A program made the position numbers and the translations under genes. The notes under the pieces are model-generated. The model searched no databases. It worked only from the letters and a program-made list of their open reading frames with translations, and was not told where the DNA came from. From contig NZ_CP066370.1 of the NCBI RefSeq assembly GCF_016406325.1, positions 1,054,001 through 1,118,000 on the forward strand: a stretch of DNA of 64,000 nt, given 5' to 3'. This document shows, in pieces, positions 18,038 to 28,539 of this stretch; position 1 is the first letter of the stretch, and each line of letters begins with the position of its first letter. The stretch is from Shewanella putrefaciens. GTDB lineage: Bacteria > Pseudomonadota > Gammaproteobacteria > Enterobacterales > Shewanellaceae.

Positions 18038-19447
18038 TTATTTTATTTCACTCGCCAATGGAGTAAGTACTATATTCGAATTTGCCATGAGATAAGCAAA
18101 TTGTGCATAGGCAGCAACATTTTGCGCTAATGCCGCGGGATCAATTTTGTCTAAAGTATCATTTGGGGTGTGATGATAGTCAAAGTAATCGCGGCCATCC
18201 TGTCTCAGAGAGGCAACGGGTACTCCCTGTGCGGGCAACATTGAAATATCGGGTCCCGCTGAAGCCTGATTACTTCCAAGCATAACGCCATTCAAGGTCA
18301 TAGGTTTTAATATATTTTGCACTTTTGTGAATACGCCTTCATTTACTTTTGTATCAATTTGGTAAATGCGCCCAGCACCAAAATCAGATTCAGCGGCAAT
18401 ATAATGCAAGGGTAATTCTGCTTTATGGGCTTCAGCATAGGCTTTTCCTCCCATGAGACCAATCTCCTCCGCTGCATAAAGTACTACTCTTACCGTACGT
18501 GCAGGTTTTATCGGTAAATCTTGGATATGTTTTGCCGCCGCAGTGACAATGGCAACACCGGCACCGTCATCAATCGCGCCAGTACCTTCATCCCAGGAAT
18601 CTAAATGAGCACCAATGAGTACTATTTCATTGGGCTTACTACTGCCCGTTACTTCGGCAATGACATTGTAAGAGGTATTAAAACCAGAGTTCTTTGGTGA
18701 CATCTGCAACTCGAGTATTGCATTTGGATCGCGTCTTAGCATTGCAGTGACTAAGTCTGCATCGGGATTTGACATTGCCGCTGCGGGGATTTTGGGTACA
18801 CCATCTTGGTAACGCATCACACCTGTATGGGCCATGCGATCGTGATCTGTGCCAATCGATCGGATAATAATCGCTACAGCTCCTTTCTCTGCCGCAGCAA
18901 CAGCACCTTTAGAACGTCCTCCAACACTCTTACCGTATCCTTCACCAGTGATATGCCGTTCAGTCTTTTGGTCAATAAAGGCTATCCTACCTTTGACATC
19001 CTCAGGGTTTGCTTGTTTAAGCGCTTCTAAGCTATCAAAACGGATGATCTTCGCTTGGATTCCTGTCGTTGGTGTTGCAACACTACCACCAAGAGCGGTG
19101 ATTACCAGGGGCTGTTCAACGGGAAAGGTTATCTTAGCTTTGGCTTCACCGCGTTCCCATATGGGGACTTGTACTGGTTCTTTATATACTCGATCAAACC
19201 CGAGATGAGTTAATTTATCCATGGCCCAATTTACCGCAATAATATCTTTAGGACTTCCAGCTAGTCTAGGTCCGACTTCAACGGTTAAGGATTCTACGAT
19301 GTCGTATCCTAATGATGAGGATAATGCGGTTTGTTGTAATAGGTAGGCATCATTATTTGTTATTGACATTGTTTCAACGTGATTTTGGCAAGCGTTTAAG
19401 CTGCTAATTAAAAGACCTGTCATCAATGTTGTTTGGTAGCGCTTCAT
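18038..19447 (-). CDS. M28 family zinc metallopeptidase lipoprotein
   Basis: Exported aminopeptidase-like enzyme. A lipoprotein signal (MKRYQTTLMTGLLISSLNAC, lipobox LNAC) anchors it to the envelope. A protease-associated domain covers about residues 130-250, followed by the M28 peptidase domain with the co-catalytic zinc ligand segments GAHLDSWDEGTGAIDDGAG near residue 280, YAAEEIGLMGG near residue 325, AAESDFG, and DYHHTPNDTLD near residue 430. 469 residues, full length. It probably releases amino acids from peptides in the periplasm. Divergent from the ArsR-type gene; no operon partner. Confidence 0.93.
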   Translation of the reverse strand: MKRYQTTLMTGLLISSLNACQNHVETMSITNNDAYLLQQTALSSSLGYDIVESLTVEVGPRLAGSPKDIIAVNWAMDKLTHLGFDRVYKEPVQVPIWERGEAKAKITFPVEQPLVITALGGSVATPTTGIQAKIIRFDSLEALKQANPEDVKGRIAFIDQKTERHITGEGYGKSVGGRSKGAVAAAEKGAVAIIIRSIGTDHDRMAHTGVMRYQDGVPKIPAAAMSNPDADLVTAMLRRDPNAILELQMSPKNSGFNTSYNVIAEVTGSSKPNEIVLIGAHLDSWDEGTGAIDDGAGVAIVTAAAKHIQDLPIKPARTVRVVLYAAEEIGLMGGKAYAEAHKAELPLHYIAAESDFGAGRIYQIDTKVNEGVFTKVQNILKPMTLNGVMLGSNQASAGPDISMLPAQGVPVASLRQDGRDYFDYHHTPNDTLDKIDPAALAQNVAAYAQFAYLMANSNIVLTPLASEIK

Positions 19448-19582
19448 AGGTTTCCTTTATTTTTATTAAGCATGTCCCACTTTTAAAAACAATCTAGCAA
19501 AAAGTGTGCTTTATGTCCCGACTATATCTGTAAGGCAACGCTATATTAGCGCAGGGGTTAGATTTAGGAGAAGAAGTGCGTA

Positions 19583-19879
19583 ATGAATATTGAATTAATG
19601 CAGGAGCGAGCCGATCATGCTGTAGTGCTATTAAAGGCACTCGCAAACGAACGCCGTTTATTTATCCTTTGTTATTTATTGAATGAAGGAGAAATGTGTG
19701 TTGGCGAAATGAACAAGAAATTAGGCTTAAGTCAATCGGCACTGTCGCAACACCTTGCTTGGTTACGCAAAGATAATTTAGTAACCACACGCAAAGAAGC
19801 GCAAACGGTATTTTACTCACTGAAAAGTGATGAAGTACGGGAGATGATCCACCTACTGAATAACATCTATTGTCATTGA
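19583..19879 (+). CDS. ArsR-family winged-helix regulator
   Basis: 98-residue DNA-binding protein with a winged helix-turn-helix of the ArsR/SmtB type: ALANERRLFILCYLL near residue 18, GEMNKKLGLSQSALSQHLAWLRKDNLV as the recognition region, and TRKEAQTVFYSL as the wing. A Cys in the ILCYLL helix and another in the EMCVGEM segment could bind metal or thiols, but the classic ELCVCDL motif is absent, so the inducer is unknown. It stands alone with no adjacent efflux or resistance gene. A bidirectional terminator separates it from rpsT. Confidence 0.9.
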   Translation: MNIELMQERADHAVVLLKALANERRLFILCYLLNEGEMCVGEMNKKLGLSQSALSQHLAWLRKDNLVTTRKEAQTVFYSLKSDEVREMIHLLNNIYCH

Positions 19880-19893
19880 TATTTTTCAGATAT

Positions 19894-19921
19894 AAAAAAA
19901 CCGGCAATTGCCGGTTTTTTT
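19894..19921. terminator. Bidirectional terminator, ArsR gene / rpsT
   Basis: Perfect palindrome AACCGGCAATTGCCGGTT embedded in A7 and T7 runs between two convergent genes; serves both strands. Confidence 0.92.
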
Positions 19922-19934
19922 GATTTGCTAGTCA

Positions 19935-20201
19935 TTAAGCAGCGATTGCTTTGATCTTAGCGTTCAAACGAGCCTTTTGACGAGCGGCTTTATTCTTGTG
20001 AATAAGACCTTTAGTCGCCATACGGTCAACGATTGGTTGTGCAACAGCAAAAGCTTCTGTTGCCGTTTTGTGATCGCCTGCTTTAATTGCAGCGATTACT
20101 TTTTTAACGTATGTACGTAACATTGAGCGACGGCTGGCGTTATGCTGACGACGCTTTTCAGATTGAAGCGCGCGCTTCTTTGCAGACTTGCTATTAGCCA
20201 A
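19935..20201 (-). CDS. rpsT: 30S ribosomal protein S20
   Basis: Small-subunit ribosomal protein that binds 16S rRNA. 88 residues, Lys/Arg/Ala-rich, beginning (M)[12 protein letters not shown] as the family does. The start is a TTG at 20201, not an ATG, with AGGAG 8-9 nt upstream. In E. coli rpsT also uses UUG, where the weak start is part of its translational autoregulation, so the codon here is likely meaningful. Longer in-frame translation to 20267 gives a non-homologous leader and is rejected. It is divergent from murJ, as in other gammaproteobacteria. Confidence 0.97.
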   Translation of the reverse strand: MANSKSAKKRALQSEKRRQHNASRRSMLRTYVKKVIAAIKAGDHKTATEAFAVAQPIVDRMATKGLIHKNKAARQKARLNAKIKAIAA

Positions 20202-20453
20202 GGTGCAACTCCTAAAAACTGGATTTGATACTTTTAAAGGCCGAGGAATATGCCTGCATTTAGTCACTTTGTCAATGACTATGATTGAATATTCATCATA
20301 AAGATAAATTAATCCAACCTGCCTTGGCTATCTTCAACCCAACTCGTGTAATATGTGGCGCAATTCTAACAGCTATTGCCGCGGTGTGACAGAGCCTGAG
20401 TCGATTTTTTGAGATGAATCACCTAATCAATTCGATGTAGGTCTGGGGGACGT

Positions 20454-22013
20454 TTGAGTAGAAAATTATTAAGATCTGGTATGATAGTCAGTGCAATGAC
20501 ATTGATATCCCGTGTTTTAGGTTTGATAAGAGATGTTGTAGTTGCAAACTTGATGGGAGCAGGAACCAGTGCGGATGTTTTTTTCTTCGCCAATAAAATT
20601 CCAAATTTTTTACGCCGCTTATTTGCAGAAGGTGCATTTGCACAAGCATTTGTTCCTGTTTTAACTGAATATCAGGAAAAGCATTCATCGGAGGAAACCC
20701 GTGAGTTATTGAGTAAGGTAGCGGGAACACTTGGTTTGTTAGTGACAATAGTCACCTTAGTTGGAGTAATAGCGTCACCTGTATTATCGGCACTATTTGG
20801 TGGCGGTTGGTTCATCGCATGGCTTAACAATGAGCCTGATGGTGCGAAATTTGAACTTGCTACCGTCGTGCTTAAAATTACTTTCCCTTATTTGTGGTTT
20901 ATCACTTTTACTGCCTTAGCTGGCTCAATTTTAAACACCCGAGGACGTTTTGCGGTATCGGCTTTTACGCCTGTATTTCTTAACGTGGCGATTATTGCTG
21001 CGGCTATTTTCTATGCACCAACATCGACTCAACCTGAAATCACTCTCGCTTGGGGGGTGTTTTGTGGTGGATTGATTCAGTTTTTATTTCAAATTCCCTT
21101 TCTTTTGCGAGAAAAGGCGCTTGTTAAACCTTCTTGGGGCTGGAATCACCCTGGTGTCGTTAAGATTAGAGCGCTAATGATCCCTGCATTATTTGGTGTG
21201 TCTGTTTCACAAATTAACCTTTTATTTGATACCTTTATCGCTAGTTTTTTGATGACAGGCTCAATTAGTTGGCTTTATTACTCTGATCGATTGTTGGAGT
21301 TTCCGCTTGGGCTTTTTGGGATTGCGATTGGAACGGTTATTTTACCTGCACTTTCACGAAACCATGTTAATGCAGAAGGCGCTGGTTTTGGTAAAACCAT
21401 GGACTGGGGAATAAAAGCGATTTTATTGCTTGGGTTGCCTGCAATGATGGGATTAATCGTATTAGCTAAGCCCATGTTGATGGTGCTGTTTATGCGCGGC
21501 GCTTTCTCTGTTCACGATGTAGAAATGGCTTCCTATAGTTTGATGGCTTACGGTAGTGGTTTACTTAGCTTTATGCTGATTAAAGTGCTGGCGCCAGGAT
21601 ATTACTCTCGCCAAGATACTAAGACGCCCGTACGATATGGCATTATTGCTATGATTACTAACATGGGGTTTAACCTCTTGTTTGCGGTACCTTTTGGATA
21701 TGTTGGCTTGGCGATTGCCACCTCCATGTCAGCATTGCTCAACGCGACATTACTATACCGAGGCTTGCATTTAGCGGGGGTATATCGAGTTTCGAAGCCA
21801 ACGATGGTGTTTTTTGCTAAAGCCGTGGTCTCTACAGCCTTGATGGTGGTAGTCTTATACTACTTTTTGCCGTCACAATCCCAATGGCTAGAATGGCACC
21901 TGATTGAGCGTGGGAAGGCTTTGATGGGCTTAATCGCTTTGGGGGCTGTAACTTATCTGCTTGGGTTACTTGTGTTTGGAATTCGTCCTTGGTCAATGAA
22001 ACGGGGAGCATGA
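20454..22013 (+). CDS. murJ: Lipid II flippase MurJ
   Basis: MOP-superfamily flippase that moves lipid II across the inner membrane for peptidoglycan synthesis. 519 residues with about 14 membrane segments. The N terminus has the MurJ signature SMTLISRVLG-type segment (AMTLISRVLGLIRDVVVA) and the NKIPNFLRRLFAEGAFAQAFVPV motif near residue 50. The likely start is a TTG at 20454, preceded by GGGGGA; it gives the family-like N terminus, whereas the next ATG (20481) would trim conserved residues. It heads the ordered housekeeping block with ribF and ileS. Confidence 0.96.
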   Translation: MSRKLLRSGMIVSAMTLISRVLGLIRDVVVANLMGAGTSADVFFFANKIPNFLRRLFAEGAFAQAFVPVLTEYQEKHSSEETRELLSKVAGTLGLLVTIVTLVGVIASPVLSALFGGGWFIAWLNNEPDGAKFELATVVLKITFPYLWFITFTALAGSILNTRGRFAVSAFTPVFLNVAIIAAAIFYAPTSTQPEITLAWGVFCGGLIQFLFQIPFLLREKALVKPSWGWNHPGVVKIRALMIPALFGVSVSQINLLFDTFIASFLMTGSISWLYYSDRLLEFPLGLFGIAIGTVILPALSRNHVNAEGAGFGKTMDWGIKAILLLGLPAMMGLIVLAKPMLMVLFMRGAFSVHDVEMASYSLMAYGSGLLSFMLIKVLAPGYYSRQDTKTPVRYGIIAMITNMGFNLLFAVPFGYVGLAIATSMSALLNATLLYRGLHLAGVYRVSKPTMVFFAKAVVSTALMVVVLYYFLPSQSQWLEWHLIERGKALMGLIALGAVTYLLGLLVFGIRPWSMKRGA

Positions 22014-22078
22014 TTGCTGATTCTCATCGCTAGCTGTTATATAATCAGCCGATTTGCGCTTAGCAGTTGTCTAACGTT

Positions 22079-23014
22079 ATGGAATTAATCCGCGGTATAC
22101 ATAACATTTTGTCATCTCACCATGGGTGTGTTTTGACTATAGGTAATTTTGACGGTGTTCATCGTGGTCACGCTCAAGTGATTACCAACTTAGTGCAGAA
22201 GGCGAAGCAATTATCGCTGCCATCGACGGTGATGACGTTTGAACCTCAACCACAAGAGTTGTTCAGCGGTGATAATGCTCCTGCTCGTTTGAGTTTATTA
22301 CGTGATAAAGTCATTTTACTCGATGAGCTAGGTGTTGAGCGGTTAGTGTGTGTTAACTTTAATCGCGCTTTTGCGAGTCAACCTGCAGAGCATTTTATTG
22401 AAGAATTGTTAGTTCGTAAGCTCGGTGTCAAATATCTAGTTGTGGGTGATGATTTTTGTTTTGGCCAAGGCCGTAAAGGTAATTTTGACATGCTCATGCA
22501 TGCTGGGGAGCGTTTCGGCTTTACGGTTGTGAGTACGCAGAGTTTTATTGTGGGGTCCCAGCGGGTGAGTTCCACTGCTGTGCGTGAACAATTGGCGAAG
22601 GGCAATCTTGAGCAGGCAAGACGTCTATTAGGTCATCCTTTTACACTCAGTGGTCGTGTTGCACATGGGCAAAAAATTGGCCGCACTATCGGATTTCCTA
22701 CTGCGAATATTGCCTTAAAGCGCAATGTTGTGCCGGTACGCGGTGTGTTTGCGGTTAAATGTTATTGGGATAACAGCGATATTTATGAGGGCGTAGCCAA
22801 TATTGGGTTTCGCCCGACAGTGAACGGTCAAGTGTGTCAGCTTGAGGTGCATCTTTTTGATTTTGAAGATGACATTTACGGCAAACATGTTGAAGTCGAG
22901 TTGGTGGCTAAACTCCGAGATGAGCAGCCTTTTGACTCATTGGATGCGCTAAAAAAACAGATTTTAAATGATGCAAATGAAGCCCGAGCTTTATTTGGTA
23001 ATGATGCAGGCTGA
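22079..23014 (+). CDS. ribF: Bifunctional riboflavin kinase / FAD synthetase
   Basis: Makes FMN from riboflavin and then FAD. 311 residues (E. coli 313). The N-terminal adenylyltransferase domain shows [16 protein letters not shown] near residue 18 and the [12 protein letters not shown] segment near residue 160; the C-terminal flavokinase domain shows [13 protein letters not shown] near residue 200 and [11 protein letters not shown]. The ATG at 22079 gives the family start MELIRGIHN; the upstream TTG at 22067 is unlikely. Lies between murJ and ileS, the usual gammaproteobacterial order. Confidence 0.97.
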   Translation: MELIRGIHNILSSHHGCVLTIGNFDGVHRGHAQVITNLVQKAKQLSLPSTVMTFEPQPQELFSGDNAPARLSLLRDKVILLDELGVERLVCVNFNRAFASQPAEHFIEELLVRKLGVKYLVVGDDFCFGQGRKGNFDMLMHAGERFGFTVVSTQSFIVGSQRVSSTAVREQLAKGNLEQARRLLGHPFTLSGRVAHGQKIGRTIGFPTANIALKRNVVPVRGVFAVKCYWDNSDIYEGVANIGFRPTVNGQVCQLEVHLFDFEDDIYGKHVEVELVAKLRDEQPFDSLDALKKQILNDANEARALFGNDAG

Positions 23015-23046
23015 AATTTATCAGTTTAATTAACGGTATAGGATCA

Positions 23047-25869
23047 ATGAGCGACTATAAATTTACTTTGAATTTGCCGGAAACAGAGTTTCCGATGCGT
23101 GGTAATTTGGCAAATCGCGAGCCAGAGATGTTAGAGCGCTGGACAAAAGACGGTTTGTATCAGCAGATCCGTGATAGCCGAATTGGCCGTACTCCCTTCA
23201 TTTTGCATGACGGCCCACCGTATGCAAATGGCAGTATTCATATTGGTCACTCAGTTAATAAAATCCTCAAGGACATTATTGTTAAGTCAAAAACCATGTC
23301 TGGTTTTGACGCGCCTTATGTTCCAGGTTGGGATTGCCATGGTTTACCTATTGAGCTGAAAGTTGAGCAAAAAGTGGGTAAGCCTGGTCAAAAAATCACT
23401 GCAGCAGAATTCCGTGAAGAATGCCGTAAATACGCTGCAGAGCAAGTTAACGGCCAACGTGAAGACTTTATCCGTTTAGGTGTGTTGGGTGATTGGCAAA
23501 ATCCGTACTTAACGATGGATTTTTCAACAGAAGCTAATATCGTTCGTTCTTTATCGAAAGTGATTGAAAGTGGTCACTTGCATAAAGGCGTCAAACCTGT
23601 GCATTGGTGTACCGACTGTGGTTCAGCGTTAGCTGAAGCCGAAGTCGAATATGAAGATAAGACATCACCTGCTATTGATGTGGCGTTTGTCGCCGCTGAC
23701 AGCAAAGCCGTTGCGGCTAAGTTTGGGGTAAGCGATTACTCGCATCCTGTCTCTATGGTCATTTGGACGACCACGCCATGGACGTTACCTGCGAACCGCG
23801 CCTTGTCTTTGAGTCCGGAGCTGGATTACAGCTTAGTCGAATTCGAAAAAGACGGTGTGACACAAGCGCTTATTTTAGCTGAAGTCTTGGTTGAATCTTG
23901 CCTGACTCGCTATAACGTAGAAAGCCATACAGTGCTTGGTACAACCAAAGGCGCCGCGCTTGAGCTTGTCCGCTTTAATCACCCGTTCTTGGATTTTGAT
24001 GTGCCTGCAATTTTAGGCGATCACGTCACTACTGATGCGGGTACCGGTATCGTTCATACTGCACCGGGTCATGGCCAAGACGACTTTGTTGTTGGTCAAA
24101 AGTACGGTTTAGAAGTTGCAAACCCTGTTGGCGACAACGGTGTATACAAGCCTGATACTGAGTATTTTGCTGGGCAACATGTTTTTAAAGCTAACGATAA
24201 CGTCGTCGCTTTGCTGAGAGAAAAAGGTGCCTTGCTGAATCACGTGGCTTACCGTCACAGCTACCCACATTGCTGGCGCCACAAAACACCAATTATCTTC
24301 CGCGCGACACCGCAGTGGTTCATCTCTATGGATAACCACGGCCTACGCACGCAAGCATTGAAAGAAATCGAACAAACCCAATGGATCCCTGATTGGGGCC
24401 AAAGTCGTATCGAAAAAATGGTTGAAAACCGCCCTGACTGGTGTATCTCACGCCAACGTACTTGGGGTGTGCCTATCACGCTGTTTGTGAACCGAGAAAC
24501 CGAAGAGTTGCATCCTGATAGCGTGTCGTTAATGGAACGCGTGGCGAATCGTATCGAACAGCAGGGCATTCAAGCTTGGTGGGATCTTGATGCCGCTGAA
24601 TTGCTGGGTGATGAGGCGGATCAATACCGTAAAGTGACTGATACTTTGGACGTTTGGTATGACTCAGGTTCAACCTTTTCATCAGTAGTTGCTGCACGCC
24701 CTGAATTCCATGGTCATGGTGTTGACTTGTATCTTGAAGGTAGCGATCAACATCGCGGTTGGTTTATGTCATCCTTGATGATATCAACTGCGATGAATGG
24801 TAAAGCTCCTTATAAACAAGTGCTTACCCACGGATTTACCGTTGATGGTAAAGGCCGTAAGATGTCAAAGTCTATCGGTAACGTGATTGCGCCGCAAACT
24901 GTCACTAACAAATTAGGCGCCGATATTCTGCGTTTATGGGTAGCAGCAACCGATTACAGCGGTGAGATGACGGTTTCTGACGAAATTTTAAATCGCAGTG
25001 CCGATGCTTACCGTCGCATTCGTAACACGGCTCGATTCCTATTAGCCAACTTAAATGGTTTTGATCCCGCTAAGGATCTAGTGGCCGTGGAAGATATGGT
25101 GGCGTTAGATCGTTGGGTTGTTCGCCGTGCCGCTGCGCTGCAACAGGAAATTATCGAAGCCTATGATCAATATAACTTCCATATAGTGACCCAAAAACTG
25201 ATGCAGTTCTGCTCGGTTGAGTTAGGCAGTTTCTATCTGGACATCATTAAAGATCGTCAATATACGGCTAAGCAAGAAGGTCATGCGCGTCGTAGCTGTC
25301 AATCGGCGCTGTTCCACATTGCTGAAGCTATGGTGCGTTGGATTGCGCCAGTTCTCAGCTTCACTGCCGATGAAGTGTGGCAACTATTGCCTGGTGAGCG
25401 TGATGCTTATGTCTTTACCCAAGAATGGTATCAAGGCTTGAAATCAGTCACGTTAGCGACGGATTTGAGTGATGACTATTGGCAGCAGTTGCTGGCAGTT
25501 CGTAATGAAGTGAACAAAGTGATTGAACAAGCTCGGCGCGACAAACGTATCGGAGGTTCATTAGAAGCCGAAGTGACCTTGTTTGCGGATGCCACTTTGA
25601 CTGAGCAATTAACCCATATTGGCGATGAATTAAGATTTGTGTTGTTGACCTCTGAAGCCAAAGTATTGCCTTTAGCTGATGCAACAACTGAAGCGGTTGA
25701 GACTGAGTTGGCATCACTTAAATTAGTGGTTGCTTCAAGCACAGCAGAGAAGTGTGAGCGTTGCTGGCATCATAGAGAAGAAGTTGGCACTATCGAGGCT
25801 CACCCAACATTGTGTACTCGCTGCGTAACTAACATTGAAGGCGACGGCGAAGTTCGTCAGTTTGCATAA
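23047..25869 (+). CDS. ileS: Isoleucyl-tRNA synthetase
   Basis: Class I aminoacyl-tRNA synthetase charging tRNA-Ile. 940 residues, as expected (E. coli 938). The HIGH signature is in [10 protein letters not shown] near residue 63 and KMSKS is in [13 protein letters not shown] near residue 605; an editing domain lies between them ([13 protein letters not shown] near residue 240). The C-terminal zinc-binding cysteines CERCW and CTRC are present. It is followed after 9 bp by lspA, and they are co-transcribed in related bacteria. Confidence 0.99.
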   Translation: MSDYKFTLNLPETEFPMRGNLANREPEMLERWTKDGLYQQIRDSRIGRTPFILHDGPPYANGSIHIGHSVNKILKDIIVKSKTMSGFDAPYVPGWDCHGLPIELKVEQKVGKPGQKITAAEFREECRKYAAEQVNGQREDFIRLGVLGDWQNPYLTMDFSTEANIVRSLSKVIESGHLHKGVKPVHWCTDCGSALAEAEVEYEDKTSPAIDVAFVAADSKAVAAKFGVSDYSHPVSMVIWTTTPWTLPANRALSLSPELDYSLVEFEKDGVTQALILAEVLVESCLTRYNVESHTVLGTTKGAALELVRFNHPFLDFDVPAILGDHVTTDAGTGIVHTAPGHGQDDFVVGQKYGLEVANPVGDNGVYKPDTEYFAGQHVFKANDNVVALLREKGALLNHVAYRHSYPHCWRHKTPIIFRATPQWFISMDNHGLRTQALKEIEQTQWIPDWGQSRIEKMVENRPDWCISRQRTWGVPITLFVNRETEELHPDSVSLMERVANRIEQQGIQAWWDLDAAELLGDEADQYRKVTDTLDVWYDSGSTFSSVVAARPEFHGHGVDLYLEGSDQHRGWFMSSLMISTAMNGKAPYKQVLTHGFTVDGKGRKMSKSIGNVIAPQTVTNKLGADILRLWVAATDYSGEMTVSDEILNRSADAYRRIRNTARFLLANLNGFDPAKDLVAVEDMVALDRWVVRRAAALQQEIIEAYDQYNFHIVTQKLMQFCSVELGSFYLDIIKDRQYTAKQEGHARRSCQSALFHIAEAMVRWIAPVLSFTADEVWQLLPGERDAYVFTQEWYQGLKSVTLATDLSDDYWQQLLAVRNEVNKVIEQARRDKRIGGSLEAEVTLFADATLTEQLTHIGDELRFVLLTSEAKVLPLADATTEAVETELASLKLVVASSTAEKCERCWHHREEVGTIEAHPTLCTRCVTNIEGDGEVRQFA

Positions 25870-25878
25870 AGGATCTGT

Positions 25879-26394
25879 ATGCCATTAACTTGGAAAGACA
25901 GTGGCTTACGTTGGTATTGGGTAGCTGTGTTGGTGTTTTTAGCCGATCAGCTATCTAAGCAATGGGTCTTAGCCAATTTTGATTTGTTTGAATCGGTGCA
26001 GTTATTGCCCTTTTTTAATTTTACTTACGTACGTAACTACGGTGCAGCTTTTAGCTTTTTAAGTGAAGCCGGAGGCTGGCAACGCTGGTTGTTTACGATT
26101 GTCGCAGTTGGATTCAGTACTTTACTGACGGTATGGTTGCGTAAGCAATCGGCTTCTTTGTGGAAGCTGAATCTGGCCTACACCTTAGTGATTGGTGGTG
26201 CCCTAGGCAATTTAGTCGACAGATTAATGCACGGTTTCGTGGTTGATTTTATCGATTTCTTTTGGGGTAAGAGCCACTACCCAGCATTCAATATCGCCGA
26301 TTCGGCGATTTGTATTGGTGCTGTGTTGATCATTTGGGATGCATTTTTAAGCGGTAAATCAGAGCAAGATACAACGGAAGGAGTTAAGAAGTGA
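25879..26394 (+). CDS. lspA: Prolipoprotein signal peptidase II
   Basis: Inner-membrane aspartyl protease that removes signal peptides from lipoproteins, such as the several lipoproteins in this window. 171 residues, four membrane segments. The catalytic aspartates are Asp114 (GNLVDRL) and Asp141 (NIADSAI), the same numbers as in E. coli. It overlaps the next gene, fkpB, by 4 bases (GTGA), so they are translationally coupled. Confidence 0.98.
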   Translation: MPLTWKDSGLRWYWVAVLVFLADQLSKQWVLANFDLFESVQLLPFFNFTYVRNYGAAFSFLSEAGGWQRWLFTIVAVGFSTLLTVWLRKQSASLWKLNLAYTLVIGGALGNLVDRLMHGFVVDFIDFFWGKSHYPAFNIADSAICIGAVLIIWDAFLSGKSEQDTTEGVKK

Positions 26395-26813
26395 CTATAA
26401 CTCGTTCTTTATTATGTCATATGAATATTGTACTAGAGGATGGTTCAACCGCCGATAGCACTAAAGCCTCGGGTAAACCCGCTCGATTAAATGTGGGCGA
26501 CGGCACTTTGAGTCCGGCATTTGAGGCACAGTTAGCCGATCTTTATGAGGGGGACAAACACAGTTTTACCCTCGAAGCGATTGATGCTTTTGGTGAATCT
26601 AATCCTGATGCTATCCATTATATGGATAGAAGCCGTTTCCCTGCGAATATGGACTTGGAAGCAGGAGTGATAGTGAGCTTTGCAGGTCCAGGCGGCAGCG
26701 AGATCCCTGGGATTGTGCGTGAAGTCGCGGGGGATTCAATTACCGTTGATCTTAATCATCCCTTAGCGGGCCGTAAGGTGACATTTGAATTGGATGTCGT
26801 AAAGGTACTATAA
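26391..26813 (+). CDS. fkpB: FKBP-type peptidyl-prolyl isomerase FkpB (SlpA)
   Basis: Cytosolic SlyD-like prolyl isomerase and chaperone, 140 residues. The FKBP half has [23 protein letters not shown] near residue 30, with an inserted flap domain (residues about 70-120), and closes with [20 protein letters not shown], a family hallmark. GTG start overlapping the lspA stop; ends 1 bp before ispH. The ileS-lspA-fkpB-ispH run is one operon. Confidence 0.95.
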   Translation: MTITRSLLCHMNIVLEDGSTADSTKASGKPARLNVGDGTLSPAFEAQLADLYEGDKHSFTLEAIDAFGESNPDAIHYMDRSRFPANMDLEAGVIVSFAGPGGSEIPGIVREVAGDSITVDLNHPLAGRKVTFELDVVKVL

Positions 26814-26814
26814 G

Positions 26815-27771
26815 ATGAAACTCGATCCTACAAGCCCAAGCTTGAATATTTTACTCGCCAATCCACGTGGTTTTTGTGCTGGAGTGGATCGTGCTATCAG
26901 TATTGTCGAACGGGCGTTGGAATTGTTTTCACCGCCAATCTATGTTCGCCATGAAGTTGTGCATAACCGCTATGTCGTGCAAAATCTGAAAGATCGTGGT
27001 GCGGTTTTTGTCGAAGAGCTTGATCAAGTGCCTGATAATAATATCGTTATTTTCAGTGCCCACGGTGTATCTCAAGCGGTGAGACAAGAAGCTAAGGCGC
27101 GAGGGCTGAGAGTCTTTGATGCAACGTGTCCCTTAGTCACTAAAGTACATCTTCAGGTGACGCGTGCCAGCCGCAAAGGTATTGAGTGCATCCTGATTGG
27201 CCATGAAGGGCACCCTGAGGTCGAAGGTACTATGGGTCAATACGATAATCCTAATGGTGGAGTTTATCTGATTGAATCGCCAGCCGATGTTGAAGCTTTG
27301 GAAGTGCGTGACCCCAATAATCTCTGCTTCGTGACACAAACTACTTTGTCTGTAGATGATACTTTGGACATTATTGTTGCCTTACAAAAAAGGTTTCCCT
27401 CTATTGAAGGTCCGCGAAAAGACGATATCTGTTATGCAACGCAGAATCGTCAAGATGCGGTACGTAATTTGTCTGCAGACGTTGATTTGTTGATTGTTGT
27501 TGGCTCAAAGAATAGCTCTAACTCTAATCGTTTACGCGAGCTAGCATTGAAAACAGGAACCCAGTCTTATCTGGTGGACACCGCGGATGATGTTGAGTCT
27601 AGTTGGTTTGATAATGTTACACGTGTAGCAGTGACTGCAGGCGCATCTGCTCCCGAGGTCTTAGTTCAACAAGTTGTTCAAGCTATCGCGACACTCGCCC
27701 CTAGTGTGGTCACAGAGGTTGAAGGCCGTAAAGAAGATACAGTTTTTGCGGTACCTGCTGAATTACGGTAA
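26815..27771 (+). CDS. ispH: 4-hydroxy-3-methylbut-2-enyl diphosphate reductase IspH
   Basis: Final enzyme of the MEP isoprenoid pathway, an iron-sulfur protein making IPP and DMAPP. 318 residues. The three cluster cysteines are visible: Cys21 in [10 protein letters not shown], one in [11 protein letters not shown] near residue 105, and one in [11 protein letters not shown] near residue 205. The substrate-binding histidine segments HEVVHN and [10 protein letters not shown] and the catalytic TQTTLS segment are present. Last gene of the ileS operon, followed by a strong terminator. Confidence 0.99.
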   Translation: MKLDPTSPSLNILLANPRGFCAGVDRAISIVERALELFSPPIYVRHEVVHNRYVVQNLKDRGAVFVEELDQVPDNNIVIFSAHGVSQAVRQEAKARGLRVFDATCPLVTKVHLQVTRASRKGIECILIGHEGHPEVEGTMGQYDNPNGGVYLIESPADVEALEVRDPNNLCFVTQTTLSVDDTLDIIVALQKRFPSIEGPRKDDICYATQNRQDAVRNLSADVDLLIVVGSKNSSNSNRLRELALKTGTQSYLVDTADDVESSWFDNVTRVAVTAGASAPEVLVQQVVQAIATLAPSVVTEVEGRKEDTVFAVPAELR

Positions 27772-27796
27772 CACTAAGTTGTTTTATTCAAATGAT

Positions 27797-27824
27797 AAAA
27801 AGAGGTATCATGCCTCTTTTTTTT
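27797..27824 (+). terminator. Terminator after ispH
   Basis: AAAGAGG-tatcatg-CCTCTTT stem followed by an eight-T run; ends the ileS operon before the pilus genes. Confidence 0.9.
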
Positions 27825-27987
27825 GCCCTGAATATTTGAAATTCATGTAAAGCATAATGGTAGTCGTACTTAGATATAATTGTTACTGGATAGTTACATT
27901 TTACTCATCTATTATTAACTACCGTGGTGCCTTTGTTGTAACATTAAGATTTTTAAAAGGTAAGCAGCTGAAAAGCTTGTCAAAAAC

Positions 27988-28539
27988 ATGACTAGAATCG
28001 AACGGTTTGAACAAAGTCATTTTCAACAAGGCTTCTCATTGATAGAAGTGCTTGTCGCGTTAGTGATTTTAGTCATTGGCTTAATAGGCATTTTTAATCT
28101 TCATATTATCGCCAAGCGCGGAAGTTTTGAATCATTTCAACAGACGCAAGCTTCTTATTATGCAAGTGACATTATCAATCGGATGAAGCTTAATCCAACA
28201 CAACTGGCAAGTTACCATGGTGATTATGCTGGTGCTAAAACGGCGATCACGCCTGTATCCCCTGCGTGCGAGGGAGTTACTCTCTGTACGCCAGCCCAAT
28301 TAGTTAATTGGGATTTGTATGAATGGCAGTCCGCTTTTTCCGGTGAGAATGAGGTCGTTGGTTCTCAGCATGTTGGTGGTTTAGATACGCCAACTGCCTG
28401 TATTCGAGTTAACGCCAATACAGTTTCTATCACTATGACATGGCGAGGGATTACTGAAACGAGTGATGGCATAGATAACGTAGATTGTGGAACCGCCAGT
28501 AAAAGACGGCGCGTTTTTACTCTGCAGGCGGTGATTTAG
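27988..28539 (+). CDS. pilV: Type IV pilus minor pilin PilV
   Basis: Minor pilin of the type IV pilus initiation complex. 183 residues. The prepilin peptidase site and hydrophobic stalk are clear: after a 17-residue leader comes GFSLIEVLVALVILVIGLIG, cleaved after Gly, with Glu at position 5. A Cys-bearing globular part follows. It heads the pilVWXY1E run; its stop is directly followed by pilW. Confidence 0.93.
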   Translation: MTRIERFEQSHFQQGFSLIEVLVALVILVIGLIGIFNLHIIAKRGSFESFQQTQASYYASDIINRMKLNPTQLASYHGDYAGAKTAITPVSPACEGVTLCTPAQLVNWDLYEWQSAFSGENEVVGSQHVGGLDTPTACIRVNANTVSITMTWRGITETSDGIDNVDCGTASKRRRVFTLQAVI

